Origin: JAAZNO01 sp964508025
GTDB lineage: Bacteria; Chloroflexota; Anaerolineae; B4-G1; SLSP01
DNA: 64,000 nucleotides
Assembly: GCA_964508025.1 (NCBI GenBank)
Contig: CAZDSF010000003.1
Span: 1 to 64,000, forward strand
Reading direction: 5' to 3'
In this document: piece by piece, positions 40,962-49,778 of the stretch
How the letters are laid out: every line of letters begins with the position of its first letter
How positions within the stretch are numbered: position 1 is the first letter of the stretch
Program-made: the position numbers and the translations under genes
Notes under the pieces: model-generated
The model's database searches: none
Told to the model about the DNA's origin: nothing
The model's input: only the letters and a program-made list of their open reading frames with translations

Positions 40962-41801
40962 ATGCACCACGAAGAAGGCGCGTTTGTCACGCACGATGGT
41001 CTGGAACTCTACTGCCAGTCCTGGCAGCCGGAGGGGGAAGCGCGCGCGAATCTGCTCTTTGTCCACGGCATCGGCGAGCACAGTGGGCGCTACGGCAATC
41101 TCGTCGCCTGGTTTGCGCCCAAGGGCTACGCCCTGCACGGTTTCGATCATCGCGGGCATGGGAAATCACCAGGCCCGCGCGGGCACATTCGGCGCTGGGA
41201 TGATCTCCGCGAGGATGTGCACGCCTTCCGGCAGGTTGTGGAGCGACAGTACGCGGGCGCGCCCACGGTACTGCTCGGTCATAGCATGGGCGGGCTGACC
41301 GTATTGGATTACGGCCTGCACCATGGCGTGGGTCTCAAGGCTCTGGTCGCCTCGGCGCCGCCGCTGGCGCAGAGCGAGGACATTTCGCCGTTGTTGCTCT
41401 TTGCCGCGCGGGCGCTCTCTTCCATCACGCCGGGCCTCACGATGAAGACGGGCCTCAACGCCGATGGCCTCTCACGGGATAAAGCCGTCGTCCAGGCATA
41501 CCGCGAGGATCCGCTGGTGCATGGCTTCGCCACGCCGCGTTTAGGCGCGGAGATGCAGCGCGTGATGAAGACGACGCTGGCTGGCGCGCCGCGTTGGCCC
41601 GTGGATCTGCCGCTGTGTATCGTCCACGGCGGCGCGGACAAAATCTGCCCGCCCAGCGGCAGCCTGACCTTCTACGAGAACGCCACAGCGCGCCAGAAAG
41701 CGCGCTACGAATATCCCGATTTCCTGCACGAAGTCTTCAACGAATGGGGCAAGGAGCGGGTATTCACCGACATCGAGACCTGGCTTGAGCGTATCTTATA
41801 G
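40962..41801 (+). CDS. Alpha/beta hydrolase, monoacylglycerol lipase-like
   Basis: 279 residues. HGIGEHSGRY near 33-42 is the oxyanion region, GHSMGG has the nucleophile Ser near 108, the acid Asp is in HGGADKICPP and the His in FLHEVFNE. This is the monoglyceride lipase / lysophospholipase pattern. It starts 11 nt after the pRiA4 ORF3-type gene and its stop abuts the sdaAB ATG, so three or four genes may be co-transcribed. Confidence 0.87.
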   Translation: MHHEEGAFVTHDGLELYCQSWQPEGEARANLLFVHGIGEHSGRYGNLVAWFAPKGYALHGFDHRGHGKSPGPRGHIRRWDDLREDVHAFRQVVERQYAGAPTVLLGHSMGGLTVLDYGLHHGVGLKALVASAPPLAQSEDISPLLLFAARALSSITPGLTMKTGLNADGLSRDKAVVQAYREDPLVHGFATPRLGAEMQRVMKTTLAGAPRWPVDLPLCIVHGGADKICPPSGSLTFYENATARQKARYEYPDFLHEVFNEWGKERVFTDIETWLERIL

Positions 41802-42488
41802 ATGAGCGACGCGCGTCCCACCTCACTGTTTGATATCATCGGGCCGGTGATGGTTGGGCCGTCCAGCTCGCATACGGCGGGCGCAGTGCGACTGGGGCAA
41901 ATCGCGCGCGCTATTCTGGGGATTCAGCCAGAGCGTGTGCTGATTGAGCTGCATGGATCATTTGCCTTAACGGGACGCGGGCACGGCACCGATCGGGCCG
42001 TGGTCGCCGGGCTGCTTGGCTTCTCTACCCATGACGAACGTATCCCCGATAGCCTTGCACTGGCGCAACAGGTGGGCATGGAGGTGCATTTCGCCCCTGT
42101 GGATCTCGGCCCTGGTGCGCATCCCAATGCGCTGCGGCTCACCATGCGCGCCGGCGCGACGGAATGCTGTGTGACGGGCGCCTCGGTGGGCGGCGGGCTG
42201 GTGCTGATTACGGCTGTGGATGGTTACGAGGTCAATTTCTCGGCGGCTTATCACACGTTGCTGCTCGTCTCGGAGGATCGGCCCGGCGCCATCAACGCGG
42301 TGACGAACTGGCTCGCGGCGCACCGCATCAACGTCGCCTTTCTCAGCGTGGGCCGGAAGGAGCGCGGCGGCGATTCGATTATGCTGATCGAGACCGATGA
42401 TCCCATCCCTGCTGCTGTGATCGAAGGGCTGGCCTCTTTCCCCTGGGTGCGTTGGGTCCGTCACATCCAGCGCGTTACTGAGATTTGA
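41802..42488 (+). CDS. sdaAB: L-serine dehydratase, beta subunit
   Basis: 228 residues. GPVMVGPSSSHTAGAVRLG at the N terminus and LHGSFALTGRGHGTDRA are the beta-subunit signatures; the last 75 residues form an ACT domain (VSEDRPGAINAVTNWLA). With the alpha subunit it deaminates serine to pyruvate and ammonia. Starts directly after the lipase stop codon, with no spacer. Confidence 0.92.
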   Translation: MSDARPTSLFDIIGPVMVGPSSSHTAGAVRLGQIARAILGIQPERVLIELHGSFALTGRGHGTDRAVVAGLLGFSTHDERIPDSLALAQQVGMEVHFAPVDLGPGAHPNALRLTMRAGATECCVTGASVGGGLVLITAVDGYEVNFSAAYHTLLLVSEDRPGAINAVTNWLAAHRINVAFLSVGRKERGGDSIMLIETDDPIPAAVIEGLASFPWVRWVRHIQRVTEI

Positions 42489-42517
42489 GCATTTTTCAAC
42501 GCCTGGGGTGTAAATCT

Positions 42518-43414
42518 ATGCAACTGTTGACTTCTATTGCGGAATGGGTAGCGCAGACTGAGACACAAGGCTGCGGCTTGCACGAGGTGGCGCTCCAGGC
42601 AGAGATGCGAGCGAGTGGTCAGTCGCGTGAAGCCGTTCTCGCTCAGTTGCGGGAGCGTTTGGGGATCATGCGCGATAGTGTGGCGCGGGGATTGGCAGCG
42701 CAGGGGCGTTCGCTGAGCGGCATGACCGGCGGCGATGCGCGGCGCTTCGGCGCGTGGCTGGAGGGGCGCACGCCGGCGACCGGCTCGGTGTTGAGCCGCG
42801 CCATGCTCTACGCCCTTGCCGTGAACGAGGTGAACGCGGCGATGGGGTGTATCGTGGCGGCGCCTACGGCGGGGGCGTCGGGCGTCTTGCCGGGCGTGCT
42901 CTTCGCGCTCCAAGAGACGCTTGCTCTGCCCGATGCGGAGGCGCTCAATGGCCTGATTACTGCCGGCGGGGTTGGCGTGATCATCGGCTGGCGGGCCATG
43001 CTCTCCGGCGCGGAGGGCGGCTGTCAGGCGGAGGTGGGTTCGGGCGCAGCGATGGCGGCGGCTGCGGCGGTGCAACTGCAGGGCGGTTCTCCGCGCCAAT
43101 CGGCGCACGCGCTCGCCATTGCACTTAAGAACATGCTGGGTCTGGTCTGCGATCCCGTCGCCGGGCTGGTGGAAGTCCCCTGCATTCTGCGGAATGCGGG
43201 CGGCGTGGCGCAGGCGCTCGCCGCCGCCGATCTGGCGTTGGCGGGCATCGAGAGCGTCATTCCGCCGGATGAGGTGATTGATGCGATGGGGCAGGTGGGG
43301 CGCTTACTGGATGTGCGCTTCAAAGAGACGGCGCAGGGGGGCATTGCCGCTTCGCCTACGGGGCGGCGCCTCGCTGCGCAGCTGCGTTCGCAGTGGGATG
43401 AGCAAGGCGGATGA
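42518..43414 (+). CDS. sdaAA: L-serine dehydratase, iron-sulfur alpha subunit
   Basis: 298 residues. Cys in MGCIVAAPTAGASG, GGCQAEVGSGAAM, LVCDPVAG and VPCILRN give the ligands of the oxygen-sensitive catalytic [4Fe-4S] cluster. The two-subunit form is common in anaerobes. The ATG at 42518 has GGGGTG upstream and lies 29 nt after sdaAB; an in-frame TTG overlapping the sdaAB stop is less likely. Confidence 0.92.
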   Translation: MQLLTSIAEWVAQTETQGCGLHEVALQAEMRASGQSREAVLAQLRERLGIMRDSVARGLAAQGRSLSGMTGGDARRFGAWLEGRTPATGSVLSRAMLYALAVNEVNAAMGCIVAAPTAGASGVLPGVLFALQETLALPDAEALNGLITAGGVGVIIGWRAMLSGAEGGCQAEVGSGAAMAAAAAVQLQGGSPRQSAHALAIALKNMLGLVCDPVAGLVEVPCILRNAGGVAQALAAADLALAGIESVIPPDEVIDAMGQVGRLLDVRFKETAQGGIAASPTGRRLAAQLRSQWDEQGG

Positions 43415-43445
43415 TGACCGGCGCCCGACAACCGAGATCCGTTCC

Positions 43446-44630
43446 TCAGCGGCTTTCGAGATCCGGTATTGCAGCGTTAGCCTCGACCTGCCGCGCCATC
43501 CACGCGGCGATGCTGGTGGTGAGCGGCACGGCGAGCAGCAATCCCAGGCTGCCCACCAGCGTCCGCACCACCTCTTCGGCGATGAATTCGCGGTTGAGGG
43601 TGAGATACCACGGCTCGGTGTAGAGCGCGAAGAGGATGATGAGGGGCAGCGCGGTGCTGGCATAGGCGAGCACCAGCGTGTTCACCATCGAAGCCAGGTG
43701 CGCGTTGCCCACCTTCATGCCCCGCGCGTAAACTTCGCGGCGACTGAACGCCGGATTGGCTTCGGCAATCTCGAAAACTGTGACCGCTTGCGCCAGCACC
43801 ACATCATCGAGGACGCCGCTTGCGCCGATGACAATGCCCGCCAGTAGCAGCCCGCGCATGTTCAGCGTGACGCCGGTCGCCTGCAAGTACAGCGTCTCCT
43901 CCGAGCCGAAGCCCGTGAGCGTAGTCAGTCCTACCCAGAGCAGCGCCATCGCTGCTGTGACGCCAAGGCTGGCGAGCAACGCCAGGAGCGCGGTGTGGGC
44001 GCGCACATTCCATCCCTGGATCAGATACAAGGTCACCGCCATCAGCGCCCCCATACCGACCAACGTTACCAGCATAGGATTGCGGCCCGCCAGCAGTTGC
44101 GGCAGAACGAAGCCGGTGATAGTCGCCATACTCAGTAGCAGTCCCACGATTGCGCGTAATCCCTGCCAGCGTCCCACCACGAGCGTGACTGCGACGAAGA
44201 GCGCCGCCAGCGCCGCGAGGGGCGCCAGGCGCACCCGGTCGGCGAGGAAAGCCATCATCTCGCCATCGGGCCGTTGGGCGAGGATGACAAGCACCCGTTG
44301 TCCGGCGTGCGGCGTGATGCCGGCGGTTTGGTCTGTGCGCTGTTGCACAAGACTGAGACGTTGTCCCTGGAATTCACCTCCCGAAAGGATTTCGATTTCG
44401 AGGGTGCGCGAATAGAGCCGCTCGCCGGTGGGTAATTCGGCGACGGCTTCAGCGCCTACCTGCAACACGCGCGCCTGGACGGTGTTTTCCTGCGACGCAT
44501 CCTGCGATGCGAATTTCGCGGGCGGGCGCGTCACATGCAGCACGCCTAGCGCGATCACCAGCAACATCAGCAGCAGAATGGCGACGCCTTCCAACAGATA
44601 TTGGTTTGTGCGTGTAGTTTGTTTTGGCAT
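43446..44630 (-). CDS. YibE/F family membrane protein
   Basis: 394 residues. One N-terminal helix, an extracytoplasmic domain of about 100 residues, then seven to eight helices with the YibE/F motifs GASGVLDDVVLAQAV and GNAHLASMVNTLVLAYA. The family is of unknown function, possibly a transporter. GGGAGC precedes the ATG. It converges with sdaAA, 31 nt apart. Confidence 0.85.
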   Translation of the reverse strand: MPKQTTRTNQYLLEGVAILLLMLLVIALGVLHVTRPPAKFASQDASQENTVQARVLQVGAEAVAELPTGERLYSRTLEIEILSGGEFQGQRLSLVQQRTDQTAGITPHAGQRVLVILAQRPDGEMMAFLADRVRLAPLAALAALFVAVTLVVGRWQGLRAIVGLLLSMATITGFVLPQLLAGRNPMLVTLVGMGALMAVTLYLIQGWNVRAHTALLALLASLGVTAAMALLWVGLTTLTGFGSEETLYLQATGVTLNMRGLLLAGIVIGASGVLDDVVLAQAVTVFEIAEANPAFSRREVYARGMKVGNAHLASMVNTLVLAYASTALPLIILFALYTEPWYLTLNREFIAEEVVRTLVGSLGLLLAVPLTTSIAAWMARQVEANAAIPDLESR

Positions 44631-44742
44631 CGAAGCTCCCTGTGTTATTCACCGAAGACCGAAGACTGGCGCCCGGGCTGTAAGGCTATTATAACGCAAG
44701 TTGGTCAGTTTTGTGTTTTTACAGGCTTATCATACAATAGCA

Positions 44743-44800
44743 GGGGAGCTGGGGAGCTGGTTGCTTGTTGTTTGTTACTCGTTACCCCTGACTCCTGGCT
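44743..44800 (+). repeat. Octad leader of the GT4 gene
   Basis: GGGGAGCT repeated twice (44743-44758), then TTGCTTGTTGTTTGTTACTC and GTTACCCCTGACTCC. A TACAAT box ends at 44738, so the octads would be at the very 5' end of the mRNA. The pattern (GGGGAGNT words, TTGCT, NTNACCCC) is shared with 50357-50437 and 54622-54675. Confidence 0.5.
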
Positions 44801-44836
44801 TTCGCGCTGATTTGTCTTTTTCATGGAGGTGGCCGT

Positions 44837-46339
44837 ATGCATATCGCTTTTCTCAATCCGCAGGGCAATTTTGACGCCCAAGATAGTTATTGGACCGAGC
44901 ACGCCGATTTTGGCGGACAGCTCGTGTATGTGAAGCAGGTGGCGCTGGCGATGGCGGCGCTGGGCCACACGGTAGACATCGTCACCCGCAAAATCGAGGA
45001 TCCCGCGTGGCCGGAGTTCGCCGAGACTTACGACCGCTACCCCGAATCCGAACGGGTGCGCATTGTGCGCCTCCCCGCCGGACCGCCTGAATTTCTCCGC
45101 AAGGAGCTGCTCTGGTCGCATCTGGTGCGCGATTGGGTGCGCAATATTGCGGGTTTCTACTTCCGCTCGAAAAGCAGCATCTTCCCCGATGCGCTGACCA
45201 CCCACTACGGCGATGGCGGTCTGTGCGGCGCGCTACTCGAAGCGGAAACGGGCATCCCCTTCACCTTCACCGGGCACTCGCTGGGCGCGCAGAAGCTGGA
45301 TAAGCTCCATCCCACGCCGGAGACGCTGGCGGAGATTGACGCGCAGTATTACTTCTCGCGGCGCATCGCGGCGGAACGCCTGAGCATGAACCGCTCGGCG
45401 GTGAACATCACCAGCACCCGCCAGGAGCGCATGGAGCAGTATGGACATCGCGCGTATCACGGCGCGGTGGATGTGGCGGATGACCGGCGCTTCGCCGTGA
45501 TCCCGCCGGGCGTCAATCTGCTCACGTTCGATCAGGGCGCGCGCTATGTGGGCGAGGTGGCGACGCAAAATCACCTCCGCGCCATGCTGGCCCGCGATCT
45601 GGCGGAAGACCGCCGCGAGTTGCCCGCCATCATCGCCTCCAGCCGGCTCGACCCCAAGAAGAACCACCTGGGGCTGCTGCAGGCGTTCGCGCAATCGCCC
45701 GCGCTCCAGGCGGCGGCGAATCTGGTCATCTTCACCGGCGCGCTCGATAACCCGCTGCACGATGACGGCAAAGCCAGCCCGGGAGAGCGCGCTGTGCTGG
45801 TGGAAATCCGCCAGGTGATCGAAACGCACGCCCTCTGGGGCAAGGTGAGCGCGTTTGCCGTGCCGGGACAACCGGCGCTGGCGGCGGCGTACCGCTACTT
45901 CGCGCAGCGGCCCGGCTCCCTGTTCGCCCTCACCGCGCTCTACGAGCCGTTCGGGCTGGCCCCGCTTGAAGCGGCGGCGGCGGGCCTGCCACTGGTGGTG
46001 ACGCGCAACGGCGGCCCTAGCGAGAGCCTGTTTGAGAACGGGATGGAGTATGGCGTGTTGGTGGATCCGGCAGACCCGGCGGATATCGCGCGCGGCTTGG
46101 AGCGGCTGGTGCTGGATCAGGGCGTGTGGGCGGAGTTCGCCCAGCGCGGACGGCAGCGCGTCCACGACCGATACACCTGGGAGCGCACGGCGGAGGGGTA
46201 TCTCGCCATCATCGAGGAGATCGTGGCCGATCCCAGCGCGCGCCGCCCGGCGGAACTGTTGCCCATCCCCGCCTACTTCCAACAGCCGGATGAAACGGAT
46301 ACCGAACTGTTCGCCGCGTTGCAAACGCTCATTGCTTAA
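44837..46339 (+). CDS. Sucrose-phosphate-synthase-like GT4 glycosyltransferase
   Basis: 500 residues, GT-B fold. GGQLVYVKQVALAM near 27-40 is the N-terminal sucrose-synthase/SPS-type motif; SRLDPKKNHLGLLQAF and EPFGLAPLEAAAAGLP (the E-x7-E nucleotide sugar motif) are in the C-terminal half. Close relatives make sucrose 6-phosphate or mannosylfructose 6-phosphate; the exact sugars cannot be told. No phosphatase domain is fused, and the HAD protein at 49125 could provide it. First gene of a sugar cluster with a fructokinase-like PfkB and trehalose synthase. GGAGGTGG precedes the ATG. Confidence 0.85.
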   Translation: MHIAFLNPQGNFDAQDSYWTEHADFGGQLVYVKQVALAMAALGHTVDIVTRKIEDPAWPEFAETYDRYPESERVRIVRLPAGPPEFLRKELLWSHLVRDWVRNIAGFYFRSKSSIFPDALTTHYGDGGLCGALLEAETGIPFTFTGHSLGAQKLDKLHPTPETLAEIDAQYYFSRRIAAERLSMNRSAVNITSTRQERMEQYGHRAYHGAVDVADDRRFAVIPPGVNLLTFDQGARYVGEVATQNHLRAMLARDLAEDRRELPAIIASSRLDPKKNHLGLLQAFAQSPALQAAANLVIFTGALDNPLHDDGKASPGERAVLVEIRQVIETHALWGKVSAFAVPGQPALAAAYRYFAQRPGSLFALTALYEPFGLAPLEAAAAGLPLVVTRNGGPSESLFENGMEYGVLVDPADPADIARGLERLVLDQGVWAEFAQRGRQRVHDRYTWERTAEGYLAIIEEIVADPSARRPAELLPIPAYFQQPDETDTELFAALQTLIA

Positions 46340-46365
46340 GCGAACTGATACAATCAAGTTTTCTT

Positions 46366-46412
46366 ATTCGCCATTCGCCATTCGCAATTCGCCATTCGCC
46401 ATTCGCAATTCA
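46366..46412 (+). repeat. 7-bp tandem array (ATTCGCC/ATTCGCA) before the PfkB gene
   Basis: Six perfect heptads from 46366 to 46407 in the order CC, CC, CA, CC, CC, CA at their ends, so a 21-bp unit is present twice; a degenerate seventh heptad follows. ACAGGAG and the ATG at 46427 come next. The word is the same as at 40234-40265 apart from phase. Confidence 0.8.
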
Positions 46413-46426
46413 CACAGGAGCGCAGC

Positions 46427-47386
46427 ATGAACCTGACCATCCCCAGCGGCGATCTGGATGTACTCGTCATTGGCGAGACGCTGATTGATTTCATCTCCGA
46501 GGAAGAGACCGATTCGCTGCGCCACGCGACGTTGTTCCGCAAGGTGGCGGGCGGCTCACCGGCGAATATCGCTGCCAACGTCGCCAAGCTGGGCGGGCAA
46601 GCGGCGATCATCTCCAAGACCGGTATCGGCGCGTTCGGACAGTTCCTCAAGGCGGAGCTCCACCGCGCCGGCGTACGGACGGAGTACATGGTGATGGATC
46701 ATCGGGTTCACACCAGCGTCATCTTCGTCTCGCGCACCAAAGGCACGCCGGACTTCGAGCCGTTCCGCGACGGCGATTTCCGGCTCGAAGCAAAAGAAAT
46801 CAGTGAGGAAGCCATCGCCCGCGCCAAAGTCGTCCACGCTTCGATGTGGCCGCTCTCGCGGGAGCCATCGCGCGGGGCGGTAGAGAAGGCGTTCCAGCTG
46901 GCGCAGGCGCAGGGCAAGCTCATCTCGCTCGATCCCAACTATAGCCCGCGGATATGGCCCGATTTCCGCGAAGCCATGCAAGTGATCCGCCGGATGATGG
47001 GCTACACCACGCTCACCAAGCCCTCGCTTGATGATGCACAGCGGCTCTTCGGCGAGGGGAAGTCGCCGGAGGCGTACATTGCGCTGTTCCATGAGATGGG
47101 GCCGCGCGTGGTAGTGCTCACGATGGGCGGGGCGGGGATGATCCTGTCTGCCGAGGGGCAGCAGACCTTCATCCCCGCGCAGCCGGTGAAAATTGTGGAT
47201 GCCACCGGCGCGGGCGACTCGTTCTGGGCCGGGTTTCTGGTCGCCCTGCTGGATGGAAACCCGCTGGAGCGGTGTGTGCTGTTCGCGCGCGAAGTGGTGG
47301 GCCGCAAACTGAGCACCATCGGCCCGTTGCCGGATAATCTGGATCGGGCGGAGATATACGAGGCGATAAAGCGAATCAGCGAGTGA
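46427..47386 (+). CDS. PfkB-family carbohydrate kinase, fructokinase-like
   Basis: 319 residues. GGSPANIAANVAKLG near 42-56 and DATGAGDSFWAGF near 260 (catalytic Asp and anion hole) are the PfkB signatures. The position beside a sucrose-type GT4 supports fructose as substrate. The last 20 nt of the coding sequence (from 47363) are repeated exactly 40 bp downstream, across the stop codon. Confidence 0.88.
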   Translation: MNLTIPSGDLDVLVIGETLIDFISEEETDSLRHATLFRKVAGGSPANIAANVAKLGGQAAIISKTGIGAFGQFLKAELHRAGVRTEYMVMDHRVHTSVIFVSRTKGTPDFEPFRDGDFRLEAKEISEEAIARAKVVHASMWPLSREPSRGAVEKAFQLAQAQGKLISLDPNYSPRIWPDFREAMQVIRRMMGYTTLTKPSLDDAQRLFGEGKSPEAYIALFHEMGPRVVVLTMGGAGMILSAEGQQTFIPAQPVKIVDATGAGDSFWAGFLVALLDGNPLERCVLFAREVVGRKLSTIGPLPDNLDRAEIYEAIKRISE

Positions 47387-47468
47387 GCGAAAAGGCGAGA
47401 AAGCGATAAAGCGAATCAGCGAATCAGCGAGAAGACGAGAGATGACTCGCAACTCATAACTCGCAACT
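47363..47468 (+). repeat. 40-bp duplication and 14-bp words between PfkB and trehalose synthase genes
   Basis: GCGATAAAGCGAATCAGCGA occurs at 47363-47382 (inside the PfkB gene) and 47403-47422, with related sequence filling the 40-bp period. GCGAATCA words follow, then ACTCGCAACT at 47445-47454 and again at 47459-47468. AAGGAG and the trehalose synthase ATG come directly after. Confidence 0.65.
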
Positions 47469-47481
47469 AAAGGAGTCACCC

Positions 47482-49113
47482 ATGATAACCGACTGGTATA
47501 AAGACGCGATTTTCTACGAAGTGCAGGTGCGCGCGTTTTGCGATAGCAACAGCGATGGCAAGGGCGATCTGGCGGGGTTGATGGCGAAGCTGGATTATCT
47601 ACAAGCGCTGGGCGTGGATACGATCTGGATGCTGCCGATTTTCCCCTCGCCGCTGCGGGATGATGGCTACGATGTGGCCGATTACATGAGCATCCATCCC
47701 CATTTCGGCAACCTCGACGATTTCAAGGCGCTGCTAGAGGCGGCGCACGCGCGCGGATTGCGTGTGCTGGTGGAGCTGGTGGTCAATCACACCTCGGACC
47801 AGCACCCCTGGTTCCAGGCCTCGCGCGACCCCCAGCACCCGGAGCACGCCAAGTACCGCGATTGGTACGTTTGGAGCGACACGGACGATAAGTACCGGGG
47901 CGTGCGGATCATCTTCCTCGATACCGAGCCTTCCAACTGGACGTTCGATCCGGTGCGCGGGCAATACTTCTGGCATCGGTTCTTCAGCCATCAGCCGGAC
48001 TTGAACTTCGACAACCCCGAAGTGCAGCGGGCGATGCTCAAGGTGGTGCAGTATTGGATTGATCTGGGCGTGGACGGTTTCCGTGTGGACGCGCCGCCGT
48101 ATCTGATCGAGCGCGAGGGTACGAGCTGCGAGAATCTGCCGGAGACGCACGCCTACTGCAAGCGGCTGCGCGCCTTCGTGGATGCTTACGCGCCGGGCAC
48201 GTTCCTGCTCTCCGAAGCCAATATGTGGCCGGAAGATGTGATCCAGTATTACGGCGACGGGGACGAGTTCCACATGAATTTCCACTTTCCCTTGATGCCG
48301 CGCATCTTCATGGCGCTGGCGAAGCAAGATCGCAGCGACATCGAGGCCATCATGGCGCGCACGCCGGACTTGCCGGAGGGTTGCCAGTGGGGAACGTTCC
48401 TGCGCTGCCACGACGAGCTCACGCTGGAGATGGTCACGCTCGAAGACCGCCAGTTCTTATGGGATTTCTACGCGCCCGAACCACGGATGCGGCTGAATCT
48501 GGGCATCCGCCGCCGTCTCGCGCCGCTGCTCAATAACGACCGCGCCGCCATCGAGGTTGCCAACTCCATCCTGCTCACGTTCATCGGCTCGCCGGTGCTG
48601 TATTATGGCGATGAGATTGGCATGGGTGACAACATCTGGCTGAACGACCGCGATGGCGTGCGGACGCCGATGCAGTGGGACGCCGGCCCCAACGCGGGCT
48701 TCTCCACTGCGCCCGCCGAGGCGCTCTTCCTGCCAGTGATTGACGATCCCGTGTACGGCTACCAAACGGTCAACGTGGCCGCGCAGGAGGCCGATCCCGG
48801 CTCGCTGCTTAACCGGATGCGCTATCTGCTCCAGGTGCGGAAGCAGCATCCCGTCTTCGGACGGGGAACGCTGGCGCTGCTCGATGCGCAGCCCAAATCC
48901 GTGCTGGCGTACCGGCGCGAGTTCGCGGGCGAGACGTACATCGTCGTGAACAACCTCGCGCCAGAAGCGATCAGCGCAACGTTGCCGCTGACCGAGCTCG
49001 CGGGCCGCGCGCCGGTGGATGTGCTCACCGCCGAGACGCTGCCGGAAATCGGCGGGGGGGAATATACGGTGGAACTGCCGCGCTACGGGTATCGGTGGTT
49101 GCGGCTTACTTGA
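47482..49113 (+). CDS. treS: Trehalose synthase (maltose alpha-glucosyltransferase), GH13
   Basis: 543 residues. WYKDAIFYEVQVRAFCDSN at the N terminus and PSPLRDDGYDVADY are typical of TreS. Catalytic residues: Asp in GFRVDAPP (nucleophile), Glu in LLSEANMWP (acid/base), Asp in CHDELTLE. A small C-terminal beta domain ends the protein; the maltokinase domain sometimes fused to TreS is absent. It interconverts maltose and trehalose, which links alpha-glucan sugars with the compatible solute trehalose. AAGGAG upstream. Confidence 0.88.
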   Translation: MITDWYKDAIFYEVQVRAFCDSNSDGKGDLAGLMAKLDYLQALGVDTIWMLPIFPSPLRDDGYDVADYMSIHPHFGNLDDFKALLEAAHARGLRVLVELVVNHTSDQHPWFQASRDPQHPEHAKYRDWYVWSDTDDKYRGVRIIFLDTEPSNWTFDPVRGQYFWHRFFSHQPDLNFDNPEVQRAMLKVVQYWIDLGVDGFRVDAPPYLIEREGTSCENLPETHAYCKRLRAFVDAYAPGTFLLSEANMWPEDVIQYYGDGDEFHMNFHFPLMPRIFMALAKQDRSDIEAIMARTPDLPEGCQWGTFLRCHDELTLEMVTLEDRQFLWDFYAPEPRMRLNLGIRRRLAPLLNNDRAAIEVANSILLTFIGSPVLYYGDEIGMGDNIWLNDRDGVRTPMQWDAGPNAGFSTAPAEALFLPVIDDPVYGYQTVNVAAQEADPGSLLNRMRYLLQVRKQHPVFGRGTLALLDAQPKSVLAYRREFAGETYIVVNNLAPEAISATLPLTELAGRAPVDVLTAETLPEIGGGEYTVELPRYGYRWLRLT

Positions 49114-49124
49114 GCGGAGGCGCC

Positions 49125-49778
49125 ATGACGATCCAAGCTTTCATTCTCGATCTCGACGGTGTGATCACAGATACCGCCGAATACCACTATCTGGCGTGGA
49201 AGCGGCTGGCGGATGAGGAGGGCGCGCCCTTCGACCGCGAAGCCAACGAGGCGCTGCGCGGCGTCTCGCGGCGGGCGTCGCTGGAGCTGCTGCTGGGCGA
49301 GGCCATCGCCCGTTACACCGAGGCGCAAATCCAGGAGATGATGGCCCGCAAGAATTCCTATTACGTCGCCATGCTCGATTCGATCACCCCCGCCGATTTC
49401 CTCCCCGGCGCGTGGGAGCTGCTGCAAGCAATCAAGGTGCGGGGGCTGAAGGTCGCCATCGGCTCGGCGAGCCGGAACACGATGACGGTGCTGACACGCC
49501 TGGGCATTCCCGATTTCTTCGATGGCATTTCCGATGGCTACTGTGTGGTGCGCGCCAAACCCGCGCCGGATGTTTTCGTCTATGCGGCGGGATTGGTCGG
49601 CGTGCCCGTCCCCTATTGCGCCGTCATCGAGGATGCCGAGTCTGGCGTCGAGGGCGCGTTGCTCGCCGGTATGACTGCCGTGGGCGTCGGCCCGGCGGAG
49701 CGCGTCGGCAAGGCGCATTTCCGCTACGATTCCACGGCGGAGATTGATCTGGAGGAGATTCTGGGGAGGCTGCCATGA
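49125..49778 (+). CDS. pgmB: Beta-phosphoglucomutase-like HAD hydrolase
   Basis: 217 residues. DLDGVITDTAEYHYLAWKRL (nucleophile Asp and general acid Asp in DxD pattern), the beta-PGM cap, GSASRN and KPAPDVFVYAA, then EDAESGVEGA. The cap sequence and GVSRR segment fit beta-phosphoglucomutase, which turns beta-glucose 1-phosphate into glucose 6-phosphate. It could instead be the phosphatase for the GT4 product. Follows treS by 11 nt with a GGAGG. Confidence 0.85.
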   Translation: MTIQAFILDLDGVITDTAEYHYLAWKRLADEEGAPFDREANEALRGVSRRASLELLLGEAIARYTEAQIQEMMARKNSYYVAMLDSITPADFLPGAWELLQAIKVRGLKVAIGSASRNTMTVLTRLGIPDFFDGISDGYCVVRAKPAPDVFVYAAGLVGVPVPYCAVIEDAESGVEGALLAGMTAVGVGPAERVGKAHFRYDSTAEIDLEEILGRLP

